From contig OY725502.1 in assembly GCA_963281255.1 (NCBI GenBank), positions 806,001-870,000 on the forward strand: a DNA stretch of 64,000 nt. Direction: 5' to 3'. Positions within the stretch are counted from its first letter, which is position 1, and each line of letters begins with the position of its first letter. Source of the stretch: Aphrocallistes beatrix. Lineage: Eukaryota; Porifera; Hexactinellida; Sceptrulophora; Aphrocallistidae. The position numbers were made by a program, and so were the translations under genes. Below, one piece after another: positions 1 to 9,864 of this stretch. The notes beneath the pieces are model-generated. The model was not told the origin of the DNA. It ran no database searches and was given only the letters and a program-made list of their open reading frames with translations.

Positions 1-858
1 GCTAATACCAAAGAGTATTTAACCAACACAAATGAAGTCTTACTGGGCAGAAAAATCGCACCGAAATGCCTAAGCGACAATTACCAAGTGTTATTTGTTG
101 GAGAAAAAGGAAGAACTTGCTTGAATTTTAGATTGGCATTTCATACAAACCGTTTCTATCAGATTTCTCCAGAAGACCACACAATAACTGAAATGTGTAA
201 AGAGGATAAGTTACTCAAGAAAAGGTATTATATAATGCAAAAGGTTGAAAAAGCTGCGATAATCGGCATCCTTGTGGGAAATCTCTGGATTCGCGACTAT
301 TTGCATGTTTTAGCAGATATTAAAACAGTTCTGCGACAAAAAGGCAAGGAATATTATACGATTTCAGTTGGTAATATTCAACCGAATAAGCTAGCGAACT
401 TTCTTGAAGTGGATATATTTGTGTTGCTAGGCTGTCCTGAAAATTCTATGTTAGATTCTAACGAGTTTTACAAACCTATAATAACCCCATACGAACTCTA
501 TCTTTCTTTATCAGATACTCACTGCTCTCTTCTATCTGAAAATTATCAAATAAATCTCAATAATATCTTTAAATCTATCGCTCTAACAGGCAGAGAAGAT
601 TCATCAGAAGGTACCAGCTTAAAGAATAATTCAGAAATGAACGCCACAGAAACTCAGCTCCAAATCAAACCTGATTATGTTGTAGAGTCGAAAGAGCTCT
701 ATAACGCTGCTGCTTATCTTCAGAACAGATCATGGCAAGGGCTGGATACAGTAAATGGATTGGATACACATTCTCTCGTGGAAGAAGGAAGAAGCGGACT
801 TCCCATTCACTACTTGAACGAACCAACACAGACTATCAGTGATTCTAACACTTCATGA
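1..858 (+). CDS. DPH2: Diphthamide biosynthesis protein 2, C-terminal part (5' end outside window)
   Basis: DPH2 partners DPH1 in the iron-sulfur enzyme that starts diphthamide synthesis: a 3-amino-3-carboxypropyl group from S-adenosylmethionine is moved to a histidine of elongation factor 2 in the cytosol. The frame is open from base 1, so the ATG at 88 is internal. Recognisable blocks, in order, are LLGRKIAP, VGEKGRTCLNF, a GILVGNL segment, YYTISVGNIQPNKLANFLEVD and the cysteine-bearing LLGCPEN, where the family keeps a cysteine near the cluster. They are followed by the family's I-T-P-Y-E-L stretch. The last ~85 residues are polar and poorly conserved, as in other DPH2 proteins. The stop is TGA at 856-858. 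No intron is needed in the visible part. The identification rests on block order and spacing remembered from animal DPH2. The beginning of the gene lies upstream. Confidence 0.9.
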   Translation, partial: ANTKEYLTNTNEVLLGRKIAPKCLSDNYQVLFVGEKGRTCLNFRLAFHTNRFYQISPEDHTITEMCKEDKLLKKRYYIMQKVEKAAIIGILVGNLWIRDYLHVLADIKTVLRQKGKEYYTISVGNIQPNKLANFLEVDIFVLLGCPENSMLDSNEFYKPIITPYELYLSLSDTHCSLLSENYQINLNNIFKSIALTGREDSSEGTSLKNNSEMNATETQLQIKPDYVVESKELYNAAAYLQNRSWQGLDTVNGLDTHSLVEEGRSGLPIHYLNEPTQTISDSNTS

Positions 859-2490
859 CATTTCATCATGTTTATATTCGTGTTTTAGGGAATTTATATG
901 CTTGACATTAGTTTTCAAACTGGGGTCCCGACCACAATTGTTCAATACACTGAGAAGCAACAACAACGTAGGTTGTAAATACTATTTTATACAAATTAAT
1001 CTTAAAACAATATTCATAATTGCTAAGAATTGACTATTTTGTAAAATTGACCTTTTAAAAGGTCAAATCTCTCGTTTGGTTCATTTTGTCTAAATCCATT
1101 ATTGTTTCTTAAACAATTAGAGACAGTAAGATGAACAAGTTTAGTGCTATGGCTACACATATATTTGTCTTAGCACAATTGCACGCAACAGGCGTTTCTA
1201 TCCCATCTTATTTTGGCTAATTAACTCCTTCCTTAATTATATACCATTATTTGTTCTCTAATTAGGGAAATATACGGGTAGACACACAAATATTATGATC
1301 AGCCGCAAAATGTATAGTATAGTTATTTTTGCTAATACTCATCAAGCCACTGCTTACACGAAGTCAGTAGAACCATGATGATTTAATATAAATTTTCTCA
1401 ATGTAAGACAATGCCATATTGTCTTTCAATATTTAATATCTGGTGATAAATATAGTACTCAATTAAATTTACCATTTGCAAGAGTCAAAATAAACATCCC
1501 CTGCTTCCCATTAAAACGTTTTATTACACTCCGGTGTGATTCAGAAGAGTTTGGTTGAATTTCTGGTAAATTTCTTCAGACAATAATATATTAATATTTA
1601 TTTATTTTTTACCATACGACGTACTCTTAATAATGATATCCTTATTATTTTGATGAATTCCACATACACTCATACTCGATGTGAATATTTCGTCTAGATG
1701 TCAAAAGATTCCATTTTATTCTTTTCATACTAACTCCTAATAGCAACTCCATTAGCATGTCTCAGTTATATACATCAAGACACGTTATCTGCATTTCAAG
1801 CATAGTTTTGTCACCCCCATTAGTCATATCTGATTTGCTGTAGATTGTTTAGAATTCATTCACTAACCTCCCATATACTTTGTACCTAGTCTGTTGATTT
1901 TCATAAGAAAATACGAGTATGTTCTATTTGGACACCCAAGGAATTCTCACACTAGTGCACAGACCTTAAAATTTCGATTGTCAAAAACAAGATCGCAATC
2001 CCGATCTCAGTCCTAGCTGAAATTATGATCAGCAATCTCGATCATTTTTGTGATTTATAGCACATATTTTTTTGTGATATTTAAATGATAATCAGGTTCT
2101 ACGCTAGTCAACGCTGCTCGGATAACAAACACTGCCTCCCTGGATCGTCCTTGTGGTACATCCTCCCCTATCTCCAATGTAATGTGTTTTATCCAATATG
2201 ACAAGGATGATAGAAGAAAAAAATTCCGAAGTTAAGTTCCCTAAAACATGATCGAAAAATCGAAATTTTCCAATTATCTATGTCTGTTATAGCATAAGCA
2301 ATGTTGTCTAAACATGTTTTATCAGTTGATGCAACTAGAACTTTGAGCTATTATTCGTCCGGGCCTGTCACACATACGTAGCCGCCGTAATTTATCCACT
2401 CAGACCACTAATTGTGCCTTAGATTGTCCCCATCTAAAAATGTCCTCTGACCGATGTGACCCAATTAAGCGGAGTCGACTGTATTATTAA

Positions 2491-2610
2491 CCGAGTCGGA
2501 CTAGGAATTTTGCTAACTCATTTCCGGTTAAGTCATTTTGGGTGGGGAAACCCTAAAAGTGTGGAGTATATTCTATAAATAGAATTGACCCCCTCAAGGC
2601 TAAATCGGGT
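2491..2610. mobile_element. TTAA-type (piggyBac-like) MITE, copy 1
   Basis: A 120-bp element is flanked on both sides by TTAA (2487-2490 and 2611-2614). It starts CCGAGTCGGACTAGG and ends with the rough complement (CTAAATCGGGT). It shares the internal stretch GCTAACTCATTTCCGGTTAA and a TATAAATAGA motif with the copy near 41.13 kb. TTAA duplication with CCC/CCG-starting ends is the habit of piggyBac-type elements. No transposase is encoded. Confidence 0.65.
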
Positions 2611-3821
2611 TTAAAGCTAATCTAAGATTCTGAGTTGTGAAATCTTGAAAATGCTGGGGTGATGATTCAGGAATTTATCTGCTTAGCTATGCAATTATAA
2701 TGGTTGGAGGCCAAACGCGTTTCCATGCCAAGCGTATGCGACAAAACCAATGATGTTCCGAATTTATTTTATTAAAGTGTATATGTGTTAAAAGTTTAAT
2801 TTTATTGTAATATAACAAGGTCTACCAAATTGACTATTGTCTTTGATCATCCCTGTGCTTCAGCTGGTCCACCTCAATCGTTGTTTCCCTAGTAAATACA
2901 GAATCACCAGATTGCTGAGGCCACTTTACTAATTGTGGACATTGTTGTTTCCTTTGCATATTGTCTACTGACGCTAACACTCTTTTTACTGCAATATTCA
3001 TAATGTAGTAGGTTGAGTTATACTAAGCATCCCGGATATTCCATCAGAAGCCACAAAATTGGCCATTGTATTAGTGTGAAAAGTGGAGGACCAAGGACAC
3101 CCAAACAGTCGGACCTGAAGAAGGAAATCCTCGGATAATTAATTATACGATTCGCGATCGAAAGAAAACATTTGCGCCACGATTTAAAATGAGTTTCTAA
3201 GTCCTGTCAATGTACATTTCGACTTAGAGCACTAAAGGAGCAGCACTCCTAGTGCACGTTCTTTTTTCGCTTTACTTTTAGGATAATTTTGAAAGAGAGT
3301 TAGTAATGGTCTGAATTTAGATAATCGTAAATAATCGAAGTCCTTTTACTGATGACTAATATACTCATAAAAATTACTTTGTCTATACCTTCTTGATTGC
3401 GACATGATATATAATTGTACTCTTGATTACTCTTGACCTTAATTAAGTTCGTTGCATTACTTTAGCTGACTTAATAATAATTTTTACACTGAAACATTTC
3501 ATCATCTTTCCCGGCTGTGCTTACCTATTTTTTCTGACGTAAAACAAATTCTCTTGAATCATCCTCGATCATACTTAATTTGCATGCATAATATTGCACA
3601 TGTCTAAATGCTAGTGTTTTCATTATACCTATTTCTTTACATTTCTTATATATTATTTATATAATATAGCCATCTCTTCATTTGAGTGAGATATTTTTGT
3701 GATATGTCCCGGATTTTTTAATTGAATAGCTAATACAATTTCATTCGTTGAATATGTCGACCTAGGAACTGTAGATAGCTTTCTGGTGACAGTAAGAACT
3801 TACCGTTCTTAATATACTACA

Positions 3822-3903
3822 AACGCACTTCAATTGCTTGCGCTCCGCTGTCTGCGGACACTTTATGTCCGCCTCGCTCGCCCTTTTGGGCGGCTCTGCC
3901 CTA
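3822..3903. repeat. GC-rich hairpin block, diverged end of the GC-rich hairpin repeat family
   Basis: A GC-rich island in AT-rich DNA contains successive short hairpins: GCGGACAC...TGTCCGC at 3854-3872 and CGCCC-TTTT-GGGCG at about 3889-3902. Preceding it is GCTTGCGCTCCGC. The same order of hairpins recurs at 6.8, 7.6, 8.45 and 42.75 kb, so this looks like a diverged terminus of that family. Confidence 0.55.
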
Positions 3904-4124
3904 TAAAATCATTTCGTTTGTAAAAAAAATTAAAATTTCGAACAAAAGAATCGCAAAATTCTTTCAAATTGAATATTCAGGATCTATCTCCATGATACAA
4001 ACAGTTGAAAGCTAGCCCAGCATACAAATAGGTCTACTTTATGTATCTATTGTAAACAAAAACGAATAAATATTAAAAATTTCGCTTAGATATTCGAACA
4101 TGTCCGTAGACTCACCATTTAACA

Positions 4125-4345
4125 CCTACATACCAATTTTCATTGCCCTATGACTTGCAGTGTTTCCCGCCGAGCTCGTTAAGCGCTCTATTTAGCACGC
4201 TTAGCTTGTCGAATAACATGAATTTGTTGTGAAATAATGCAATTTACCCGAATAAACCGCACAAAAATTGAAAAATTAACGCGCTTTCCAATAATTCTGA
4301 GGGAAACACTGATGACTTGCCAGTTCTTCAATCAATTCGCACAAA
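4125..4345 (+). repeat. Dispersed repeat interrupted by a hAT MITE
   Basis: Segments 4125-4157 and 4320-4345 together match, in inverted orientation, the uninterrupted sequence at 18866-18932: a CCTACATNCCAATTTTCAT block, then CTATGACTTGCCA and TTCTTCAATCAATTCG. The 18.9-kb copy lacks the inserted element and so acts as an empty site. The end motif CTTCAATCAATTCG also ends other repeats near 8.41 and 9.77 kb. Confidence 0.6.
4158..4311. mobile_element. hAT-type MITE with 8-bp target-site duplication
   Basis: A 154-bp element has perfect 11-bp terminal inverted repeats, CAGTGTTTCCC and GGGAAACACTG. It is flanked by the identical octamer ATGACTTG at 4150-4157 and 4312-4319. An 8-bp duplication and CA-starting ends are the signature of hAT transposons. 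It is too short to encode a transposase. Confidence 0.88.
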
Positions 4346-5026
4346 CAAAAACAAACAAAATCCGAGCGCTTTAATATATAAGATTTGAATATCATGTTTG
4401 TCATACCATCGGAACAACTTATTGTAATAAAATATCACTGACTTTGACTTAAATCCCAATATTCCCATTATAAATATATTGAAAGGGATTCATTCATCTT
4501 TCCCGAGGTACCGAAAGATTGAAATGACAATGCTGTTTCACTTGCTACTTTATCTAGCTAGCTATGAGGCATCCACATAATTGCACGAACTAACATCTTC
4601 CAATCGTCAATCATCCAATCTCATATCAAGATTCTGTTATAATATTTGACATAATTTAATTTACATTAATTTAAGTGGTACAAGTTGGACGCATTATTTT
4701 CTACCTCAATCTTATGTCGACAAAATTATGATTGGTAGTACCATGCTATTATAATTAGTGCTTAGTATTCTCTTACAGTGAACCTTGCTTTCATTGTAAT
4801 CTCAACTACCTGTAAAGGGCAGCAGTTGTATGCATTATTGATTGCTATGGAGAAACCACCAGTATCTAATTGCTACAGTTTCACTATATCTAAATTAAGC
4901 TTTCTATCTTGTGATTCTACCAAGGAACTCTGACTAAAAATAGGTCAGATAGGTCAGCTCTAAATATAGATTTTCCGTTTTGATTTTTTTAATACAAAGG
5001 TCAAAGAAACAATTGGAAATCTCCTC

Positions 5027-5034
5027 TATAAATA
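5027..5034 (+). promoter_or_regulatory. Candidate TATA box of the RBR ligase gene
   Basis: TATAAATA lies 77-84 bp before the ATG at 5111. This implies a transcription start near 5055-5065 and a 5' leader of about 50 bases. The same octamer sits at similar distances before four other single-exon genes in the window. Confidence 0.45.
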
Positions 5035-5110
5035 TCTTAATAGTTAACGTTTTTACAGATCTTTAAGTTCTATTAGCTTTCAAAACCCTAATCATTGAAC
5101 AGTACTTCCA

Positions 5111-6337
5111 ATGTCTTTAACACAGTGTTTGGACGGCATCGACCAGCAGTTCATATGCATGAGCGAAAGGTTAGATATAGACCCTTGCACTAATAGCTTG
5201 TCAGGAAATTCAAATTTCGAGGATGGAATTCAAGTTGTAGATAATTTGGAAATTCACCCTGCCGCTTACGATCTAAGCACCGAGACATCTTACAGCTCCA
5301 GTGCAACACCATCAGATGATTCTTACATAACAGATATCGGCCTTCTGATGGATGGCCACCTCCTAAACGTAGACCTCGAAACAGGTATCCCGCTCCCTCC
5401 CCCTAATATCCCGGCGGGCGCTCTCATTCCCATACCTGTCGAACCTGAAATTACGATTGCTGAAGACATCTTACCTGATGATGCCCCCCTATGTCCGATA
5501 TGTTGCACCCAGCGACCCTTCGATGGTATGGTCATGCTTCCTTGCTGTTCAGAAAGTTTCTGTGCCCAATGCCTCGCCTCGCACATACAAGCACAGTATG
5601 AAGAAGGCCGTGCGATCATTCCTTGTCTCTTCTGTGAAGAAAATCTAGATGAATCCCTCGTATTCCAACACCTTGGTGGTATCGACAAGAAGAAGTTCAC
5701 TTACAGGCTTGTCAATGCGAAGGGTAAAGCTAACCTGAAGGCCTGTTCTCAATGCTTCCATGTTGTTGAAAGGACCGAAAGGGATGTAAAGAAAATGAAG
5801 AGGTCAAAATCTAAGAAGAGTTCCCTGGTATCCAGAACTACCTGCACCAACTGTGAAACCAACTTCTGCTTCTATTGCGTGGCTCCCTGTCACGAAGGAG
5901 TGTCTTGTGCCAGTTTCCAGAAGGGTGATGGACTGTTCAAAGATTGGATGAAAAAACGGAATGGTAACCAGGCGAATGCGCACAAATGCCCCAAGTGTAA
6001 AGTCCCCATTCAGCGCATCTCCGGCTGCTCAAACATGACCTGCTCCAAATGCAAAACACACTGGTGCTACGACTGTGGGAAGACAAAGATACACACTATC
6101 ATATTCGGCGGACACGAGTCTAAATGGAGTATTTTTGGCTGTGATCGCTACAAATACAGCCAGGGGATCGCATATACCAAAATGGTGAGAAGAGGCGTAT
6201 TCGTGGGTGAATTGTGCATTCTTTCCGCTGCAGCCCTGCTTCTTGCTCCCATCCTCCTTGCTCTCGGCCCTGGACTCATCGTTTTTGGAGTCCCAACACT
6301 TATCGGCGGGATTCTCTTCTACAAGAGAATCAGTTAG
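5111..6337 (+). CDS. RBR-type E3 ubiquitin ligase with C-terminal membrane segment (RNF217-like)
   Basis: This is a 408-residue single-exon protein. RBR ligases take ubiquitin from an E2 onto a RING2 cysteine before passing it to substrate. RING1 spans ~128-175 (CPICC, then LPCC...FCAQC and CLFC). The in-between-RING domain spans ~212-266 (CSQC, CTNC, FCFYC, then C and H ligands). RING2 spans ~293-322 (CPKC...SGCSNMTCSKC...WCYDC), with Cys306 in the catalytic position. Residues ~364-403 are strongly hydrophobic with glycines, so the protein is probably anchored in an internal membrane with the RBR facing the cytosol. The basic insert at 225-240 inside the IBR is unusual. The acidic, low-complexity N-terminus (1-125) has no recognised domain. 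RNF217 has the same RBR-plus-membrane layout, but strict orthology is not shown. Confidence 0.85.
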   Translation: MSLTQCLDGIDQQFICMSERLDIDPCTNSLSGNSNFEDGIQVVDNLEIHPAAYDLSTETSYSSSATPSDDSYITDIGLLMDGHLLNVDLETGIPLPPPNIPAGALIPIPVEPEITIAEDILPDDAPLCPICCTQRPFDGMVMLPCCSESFCAQCLASHIQAQYEEGRAIIPCLFCEENLDESLVFQHLGGIDKKKFTYRLVNAKGKANLKACSQCFHVVERTERDVKKMKRSKSKKSSLVSRTTCTNCETNFCFYCVAPCHEGVSCASFQKGDGLFKDWMKKRNGNQANAHKCPKCKVPIQRISGCSNMTCSKCKTHWCYDCGKTKIHTIIFGGHESKWSIFGCDRYKYSQGIAYTKMVRRGVFVGELCILSAAALLLAPILLALGPGLIVFGVPTLIGGILFYKRIS

Positions 6338-6585
6338 ATTATATATTTTATTAACTATTTATTTTCTGTGTATATTAAATAATTTGTGTATTTTGGACAT
6401 CGGTTTTTGTCTGTTTGCAATCTTTGAAACCTATCTGTACTGACAGTCTTACACATTGTGATTTACATTGCTACCTCTTTAATTGATACAGAAGTACATA
6501 GTATCATTCCTTTCTGAATATTAGCTTGTTGGATGATATGATATCCTCACTATTAAAACTCGATTAATATATATATATATATATG

Positions 6586-6888
6586 AGGCTGAAATTTTAA
6601 TAGAATGTGTATATTAATATACCTCACATATGATGCAACAATCATCAAAAAAATGATGACTCATCACTTTGTTATGACGTCATCATTACGCATAAAATTT
6701 TTAAAAAATTGACAAATTTGGTGATTTTTCGTGCGATATCGATTATAACAGTAGGACAGACGTATTTAGAGATGTTATTTCCCTTATAATTAATCAATGT
6801 GACCCCGGGCTCCCAAAGGGCGCCTCCGGCGGACACAAATTGTCCGCCAGCTGCGCAGCGCAAACAAGCAAAGCGCGCTTGTTTATTA
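6586..6888 (-). repeat. GC-rich hairpin repeat family, copy 1 (truncated)
   Basis: The order, read on the minus strand, is: GC-rich end (ACAAGCGCGCTTTG...), hairpins, an ACATCTCTAAATACG block, then TGACGTCA and TGACTCA sites and an AT-rich tail ending TCAGCC. It matches the copies at 7583-8427 and 8442-8928 but stops at GGCTGAAATTTTAATAG, so about half the element is missing. A flank at ~6540-6565 (ATCCTCACTATTAAAACTCG) is shared with ~42710-42732, suggesting a larger common unit. Confidence 0.7.
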
Positions 6889-7582
6889 TATTAAGACTGC
6901 TATTAGACTCCACAAATCCTTATACTAGTGGGAGTCATTGTTGTATGAACCTTAAACTTTGTCTTCTCATTATAGCTATCTAACCTGCTTATGGTTCCTT
7001 AAAAGCAGTCTCATCCTATTTCCCATAATCAATATAATTAAATCTGAATCTCGATGGTGTTGTTTGTATGTAAATGATTGAAATTTGATGAGAGCCAGAA
7101 TTATGAAAACTTGTAGCAATAATTATCCAATTTTAGACAGGGGAAGAAAATCTCTTGGTTTCTGAAACATAATTTTCACACCTATGTAACTGACCAATGA
7201 AATTTGAATACTTTATAATGCGCCAGATGTGGTTTTAAACAATAAATTGGAACTACGTATATTGATAATATACACGGAAAACCAAGCAGTTTCAGACAAC
7301 CTGAGTAGAACTACTGAATCTGATTCTAAGCACAGCTAGTCTAATGGCTAAAGTGGCAATTTACTGCACTCATCTAGCTATTTTATTCCTGACGGGTCTC
7401 GTTACTCCCAGAAAACCACAAATCCCCCGACGGGGTATCTTACCCCTAATTCCCGAATTACGTAAACCAATCAGTTATCTGGCTCTTATAAAGTTAGTAA
7501 TAACTTTTAGTTTAAGAAGTTCATTTATTGATAAAATCAAGAGATAACATGTTAAATGTGTTGTCAAGAGACTATTAGTAAC

Positions 7583-8427
7583 ACAAGCGCACTTCGCTTG
7601 CTTGCGCTGCGCGGCTGGTGGACACTGTGTCCGTCAGAGGTACCCTTTGGGCGCCTGGGCTCACATTGATTAATTATAAGGGAGAGAACATCTCTAAATA
7701 TGTCTGTCTTACTTTATAATGGATATCACTCAAAAATAATCAAATTTGACAATTTTGAAATTTTTGATGCGCAATGATGACGTCATAACAGAGTGATGAG
7801 TCATCATTTTTGATAATACCGTATTGCTTCGAATAAGCGCCCGGGCGCTTATTTATTTCGTTCACCCTTTAGGCCCGGCGCTTATTCAAGCCCCGGCGCT
7901 TATTTTTTTCATTCTCTATTTTGACCCGGCGCTCTTTTTTTTGTTTACTACATTGACTGGCACTTTTATTTTTGCCACAACTGAGAATGTTAGTTCTATT
8001 AAAAAAGGCTAATGTAATGTTTCAAAAAGCACTTGTATCTATGCCACTACTGAGAATACTAGTTTGATATGATGTTCAGAGAACTAAAATGCCCCGGCGC
8101 TTATTCAAGCCCCGGCGCTTATTTATTTCGCTCACCCTTTAGACCCGGCGCTTATTCAGGGAAATACGGTAGTTGTATCATATTTGAGATATATTAATAT
8201 ACACATTCTATTAAAATTTCAGCCTTCTATCACTTAAAATGACTGAGTTATGGTCGAAAAACTGAAAATTCTAATTATAAAAAAAAGGTGACAACGACGT
8301 CATAATTCCATGATGAGTCGACATTTTGGTCTGAGGTCAGAACTTAGTGGAGCCATAGCCAAAAGACTCCCACATGCCAAAAATCAGCTTTCTGTGCCTT
8401 TCAGTTTCTTCAATCAATTCGTTACAG
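7583..8427 (+). repeat. GC-rich hairpin repeat family, copy 2, split by an inserted MITE
   Basis: The copy starts ACAAGCGCACTTCGC and runs through the hairpin block, CRE (7778-7785) and AP-1 (7797-7803) sites to ~7816. It resumes at 8172 with TTGTATCAT and ends with CTTCAATCAATTCGTTACA at ~8427 before a TA microsatellite. Copy 3 is immediately adjacent in the same orientation. No protein-coding frame is credible inside it. Confidence 0.72.
7819..8169. mobile_element. CCGTATT-ended MITE with TA duplication, nested in GC-rich hairpin repeat
   Basis: A 351-bp insertion has ends CCGTATT...AATACGG, flanked by TA on both sides (7817-7818 and 8170-8171). The interior repeats GGCGCTTATTCA-type units in both orientations (AATAAGCGCCCGGGCGC, CCCGGCGCTTATTCAAG). 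The uninterrupted homologous site is visible in copy 3 at about 8675-8690 (GATGATAGTTGTATC), so insertion at a TA is directly readable. No transposase is encoded. Confidence 0.78.
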
Positions 8428-8441
8428 ATATATATATATAT

Positions 8442-8928
8442 ACAAGCACGCTTTGCTTGCTTGCGCTGCGCGGCTGGCGGACACTTTGTGTCCGCAGGAG
8501 GCGCCCTGTGGGCGCCTGAGGTCACATTGATTAATCATAAGGGAGATAACATCTCTAAATACGTATGTCCTACTGTTATAATCGACATCGCACCAACAAT
8601 CACCAAATTTGTCAATTTTTAAAATTTTGATGCGTAATGATGACGTCATAACAGAGTGATGAGTCATCATTTTTTGATGATAGTTGTATCATATGTGAGA
8701 TATAATTATTATTAATATACATATTCTATTAAAATTTCAGCCTTCTATCACTTAAAATGGCTGAGTTATGGTCGAAAAACTGAAATTTCTAATTATAAAA
8801 AAAGGTGACAATGACGTCATAATTCCATGATGAGTCGACATTTGGTCTGAGGTCAGAACTTAGTGGAGCCATAGCCAAAAGACTCCCACATACCAAAAAT
8901 CAGCTTTCTCTTCAATGAATTCGTTACA
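8442..8928 (+). repeat. GC-rich hairpin repeat family, copy 3 (complete reference copy)
   Basis: This ~490-bp copy begins with GC-rich stem sequences (hairpins GCGGACAC...GTGTCCGC and AGGCGCCC...GGGCGCCT). It then has TGACGTCA (8641-8648) and TGAGTCA (8660-8666), a second CRE-like site near 8814-8820, and the end motif CTTCAATGAATTCGTTACA (~8910-8928). After a TA run, an inverted copy of the last 20 bases follows (8948-8967), so this end can fold back on itself. There is no coding potential. The class (MITE, SINE or Helitron-like) is unresolved because no clear terminal inverted repeats or duplications were found. Confidence 0.7.
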
Positions 8929-8975
8929 TATATATATATATATATATCTGTAACGAATTCATTGAAGTATATATA

Positions 8976-9500
8976 CAGTCGAACCTGCTATAACGGCCAC
9001 TCTATATAACGGTCACCTGTCTATAGCGGCCACCAATGAACAGTCCCGTCCGAAATTCCATAATATTGAACCTGTGTATAGCGGTCACCTGCTCAACGCG
9101 GCCAGCGGCCACCCTTTTCTAGTCCCTTACTGACCCTAAACTGTGTATAACGGCCACTCCTGTCTATAGCGGCCACTACCTGTCTATAACGGCCACTACC
9201 TCTCTATAACGGCCACTACCTGTCTATAGCGGCCACTACCTGTCTATAACGGCCACTACCTCTCTATAACGGCCACTACCTGTCTATAGCGGCCACTACC
9301 TGTCTATAGCGGCCACTACCTGTCTATAGCGGCCACTACCATAATAATGATATGACTGGCATATCTGTTTGTTTTTGATCCAGATACGTATATGAAAGCT
9401 ATGCTTCTTCCAATCTATTTCATTCATTGTTAGTACATTGTATCTCATGGCAGCTACCTGTCTATAATATCGGTTACTACCTCTCTATAACGGCCTGGAT
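8976..9500. mobile_element. Pogo-type terminal repeat expanded into internal tandem repeats
   Basis: Following TATA, CAGTCGAACCTGCTATAACG resembles the ends of pogo/Tigger-type elements (CAGT..AACCT..). The interior repeats 'CTATARCGGCCAC' units derived from that end. No matching right-hand end was found; the last unit is near 9480-9496, so the element appears to be decayed or solo. Confidence 0.5.
9161..9340 (+). repeat. 20-bp minisatellite, nine exact-length units
   Basis: Nine consecutive 20-bp units of the form TGTCTATARCGGCCACTACC occur without length change, preceded by one degenerate unit (9141-9160). Variants at positions 2 and 9 give the order a-b-c-a-b-c-a-a-a, so 9161-9220 and 9221-9280 are copies of a 60-bp trimer. 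Confidence 0.92.
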
Positions 9501-9864
9501 TGATCTCTTTCTTAGAAGTGATGGTCTAACTGCAATAGTTACTATAAAACCTATTTCGAATTTTGTTTAACTAATTATTTAAATTTGTGGAAGACATCAC
9601 GGGTATATGACTTGAACATGCTCGGCAGACACGAAGTCAGCGGAAGCCGTGCAGCACTGGCGGGGGACTCACGCTAACACGAGGTGTGAAATTCGGTTTC
9701 AAAAACAAATATATCTTCGCACTATAGATTGGGTTATGCTGCAAAGTTTCATAATTTTGGCTCTTATCATCTCTTCAATCAATTCCGGGCAAACGAGCAC
9801 ACAACAATCGAAATTTTTATGATATACGTATATTAGTTGCAAGCAGTATACACCAAGTTATCAG

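Larger units (their letters stand above)
859..5026. other. Intergenic region, no gene seen; several small repeats
   Basis: No open frame with coding character was found on either strand. It holds a TTAA-flanked MITE (2491-2610), a GC-rich hairpin block (3822-3903) and a hAT-type MITE with a perfect 8-bp duplication (4158-4311). Just before 2482, reverse-complement sequence resembling a pogo-type terminal repeat (minus strand CAGTCGACTCCGC) ends at 2481 without a visible partner end. The remainder is AT-rich with nothing recognisable. Confidence 0.6.

Noticed and set aside
5323..5700. Minus-strand open frame of 125 codons
   Set aside because: Complete overlap with the conserved RBR domains on the plus strand; its translation has no motif.
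9161..9340. CRISPR array
   Set aside because: The units are contiguous 20-bp repeats with no unique spacers, in an animal genome.
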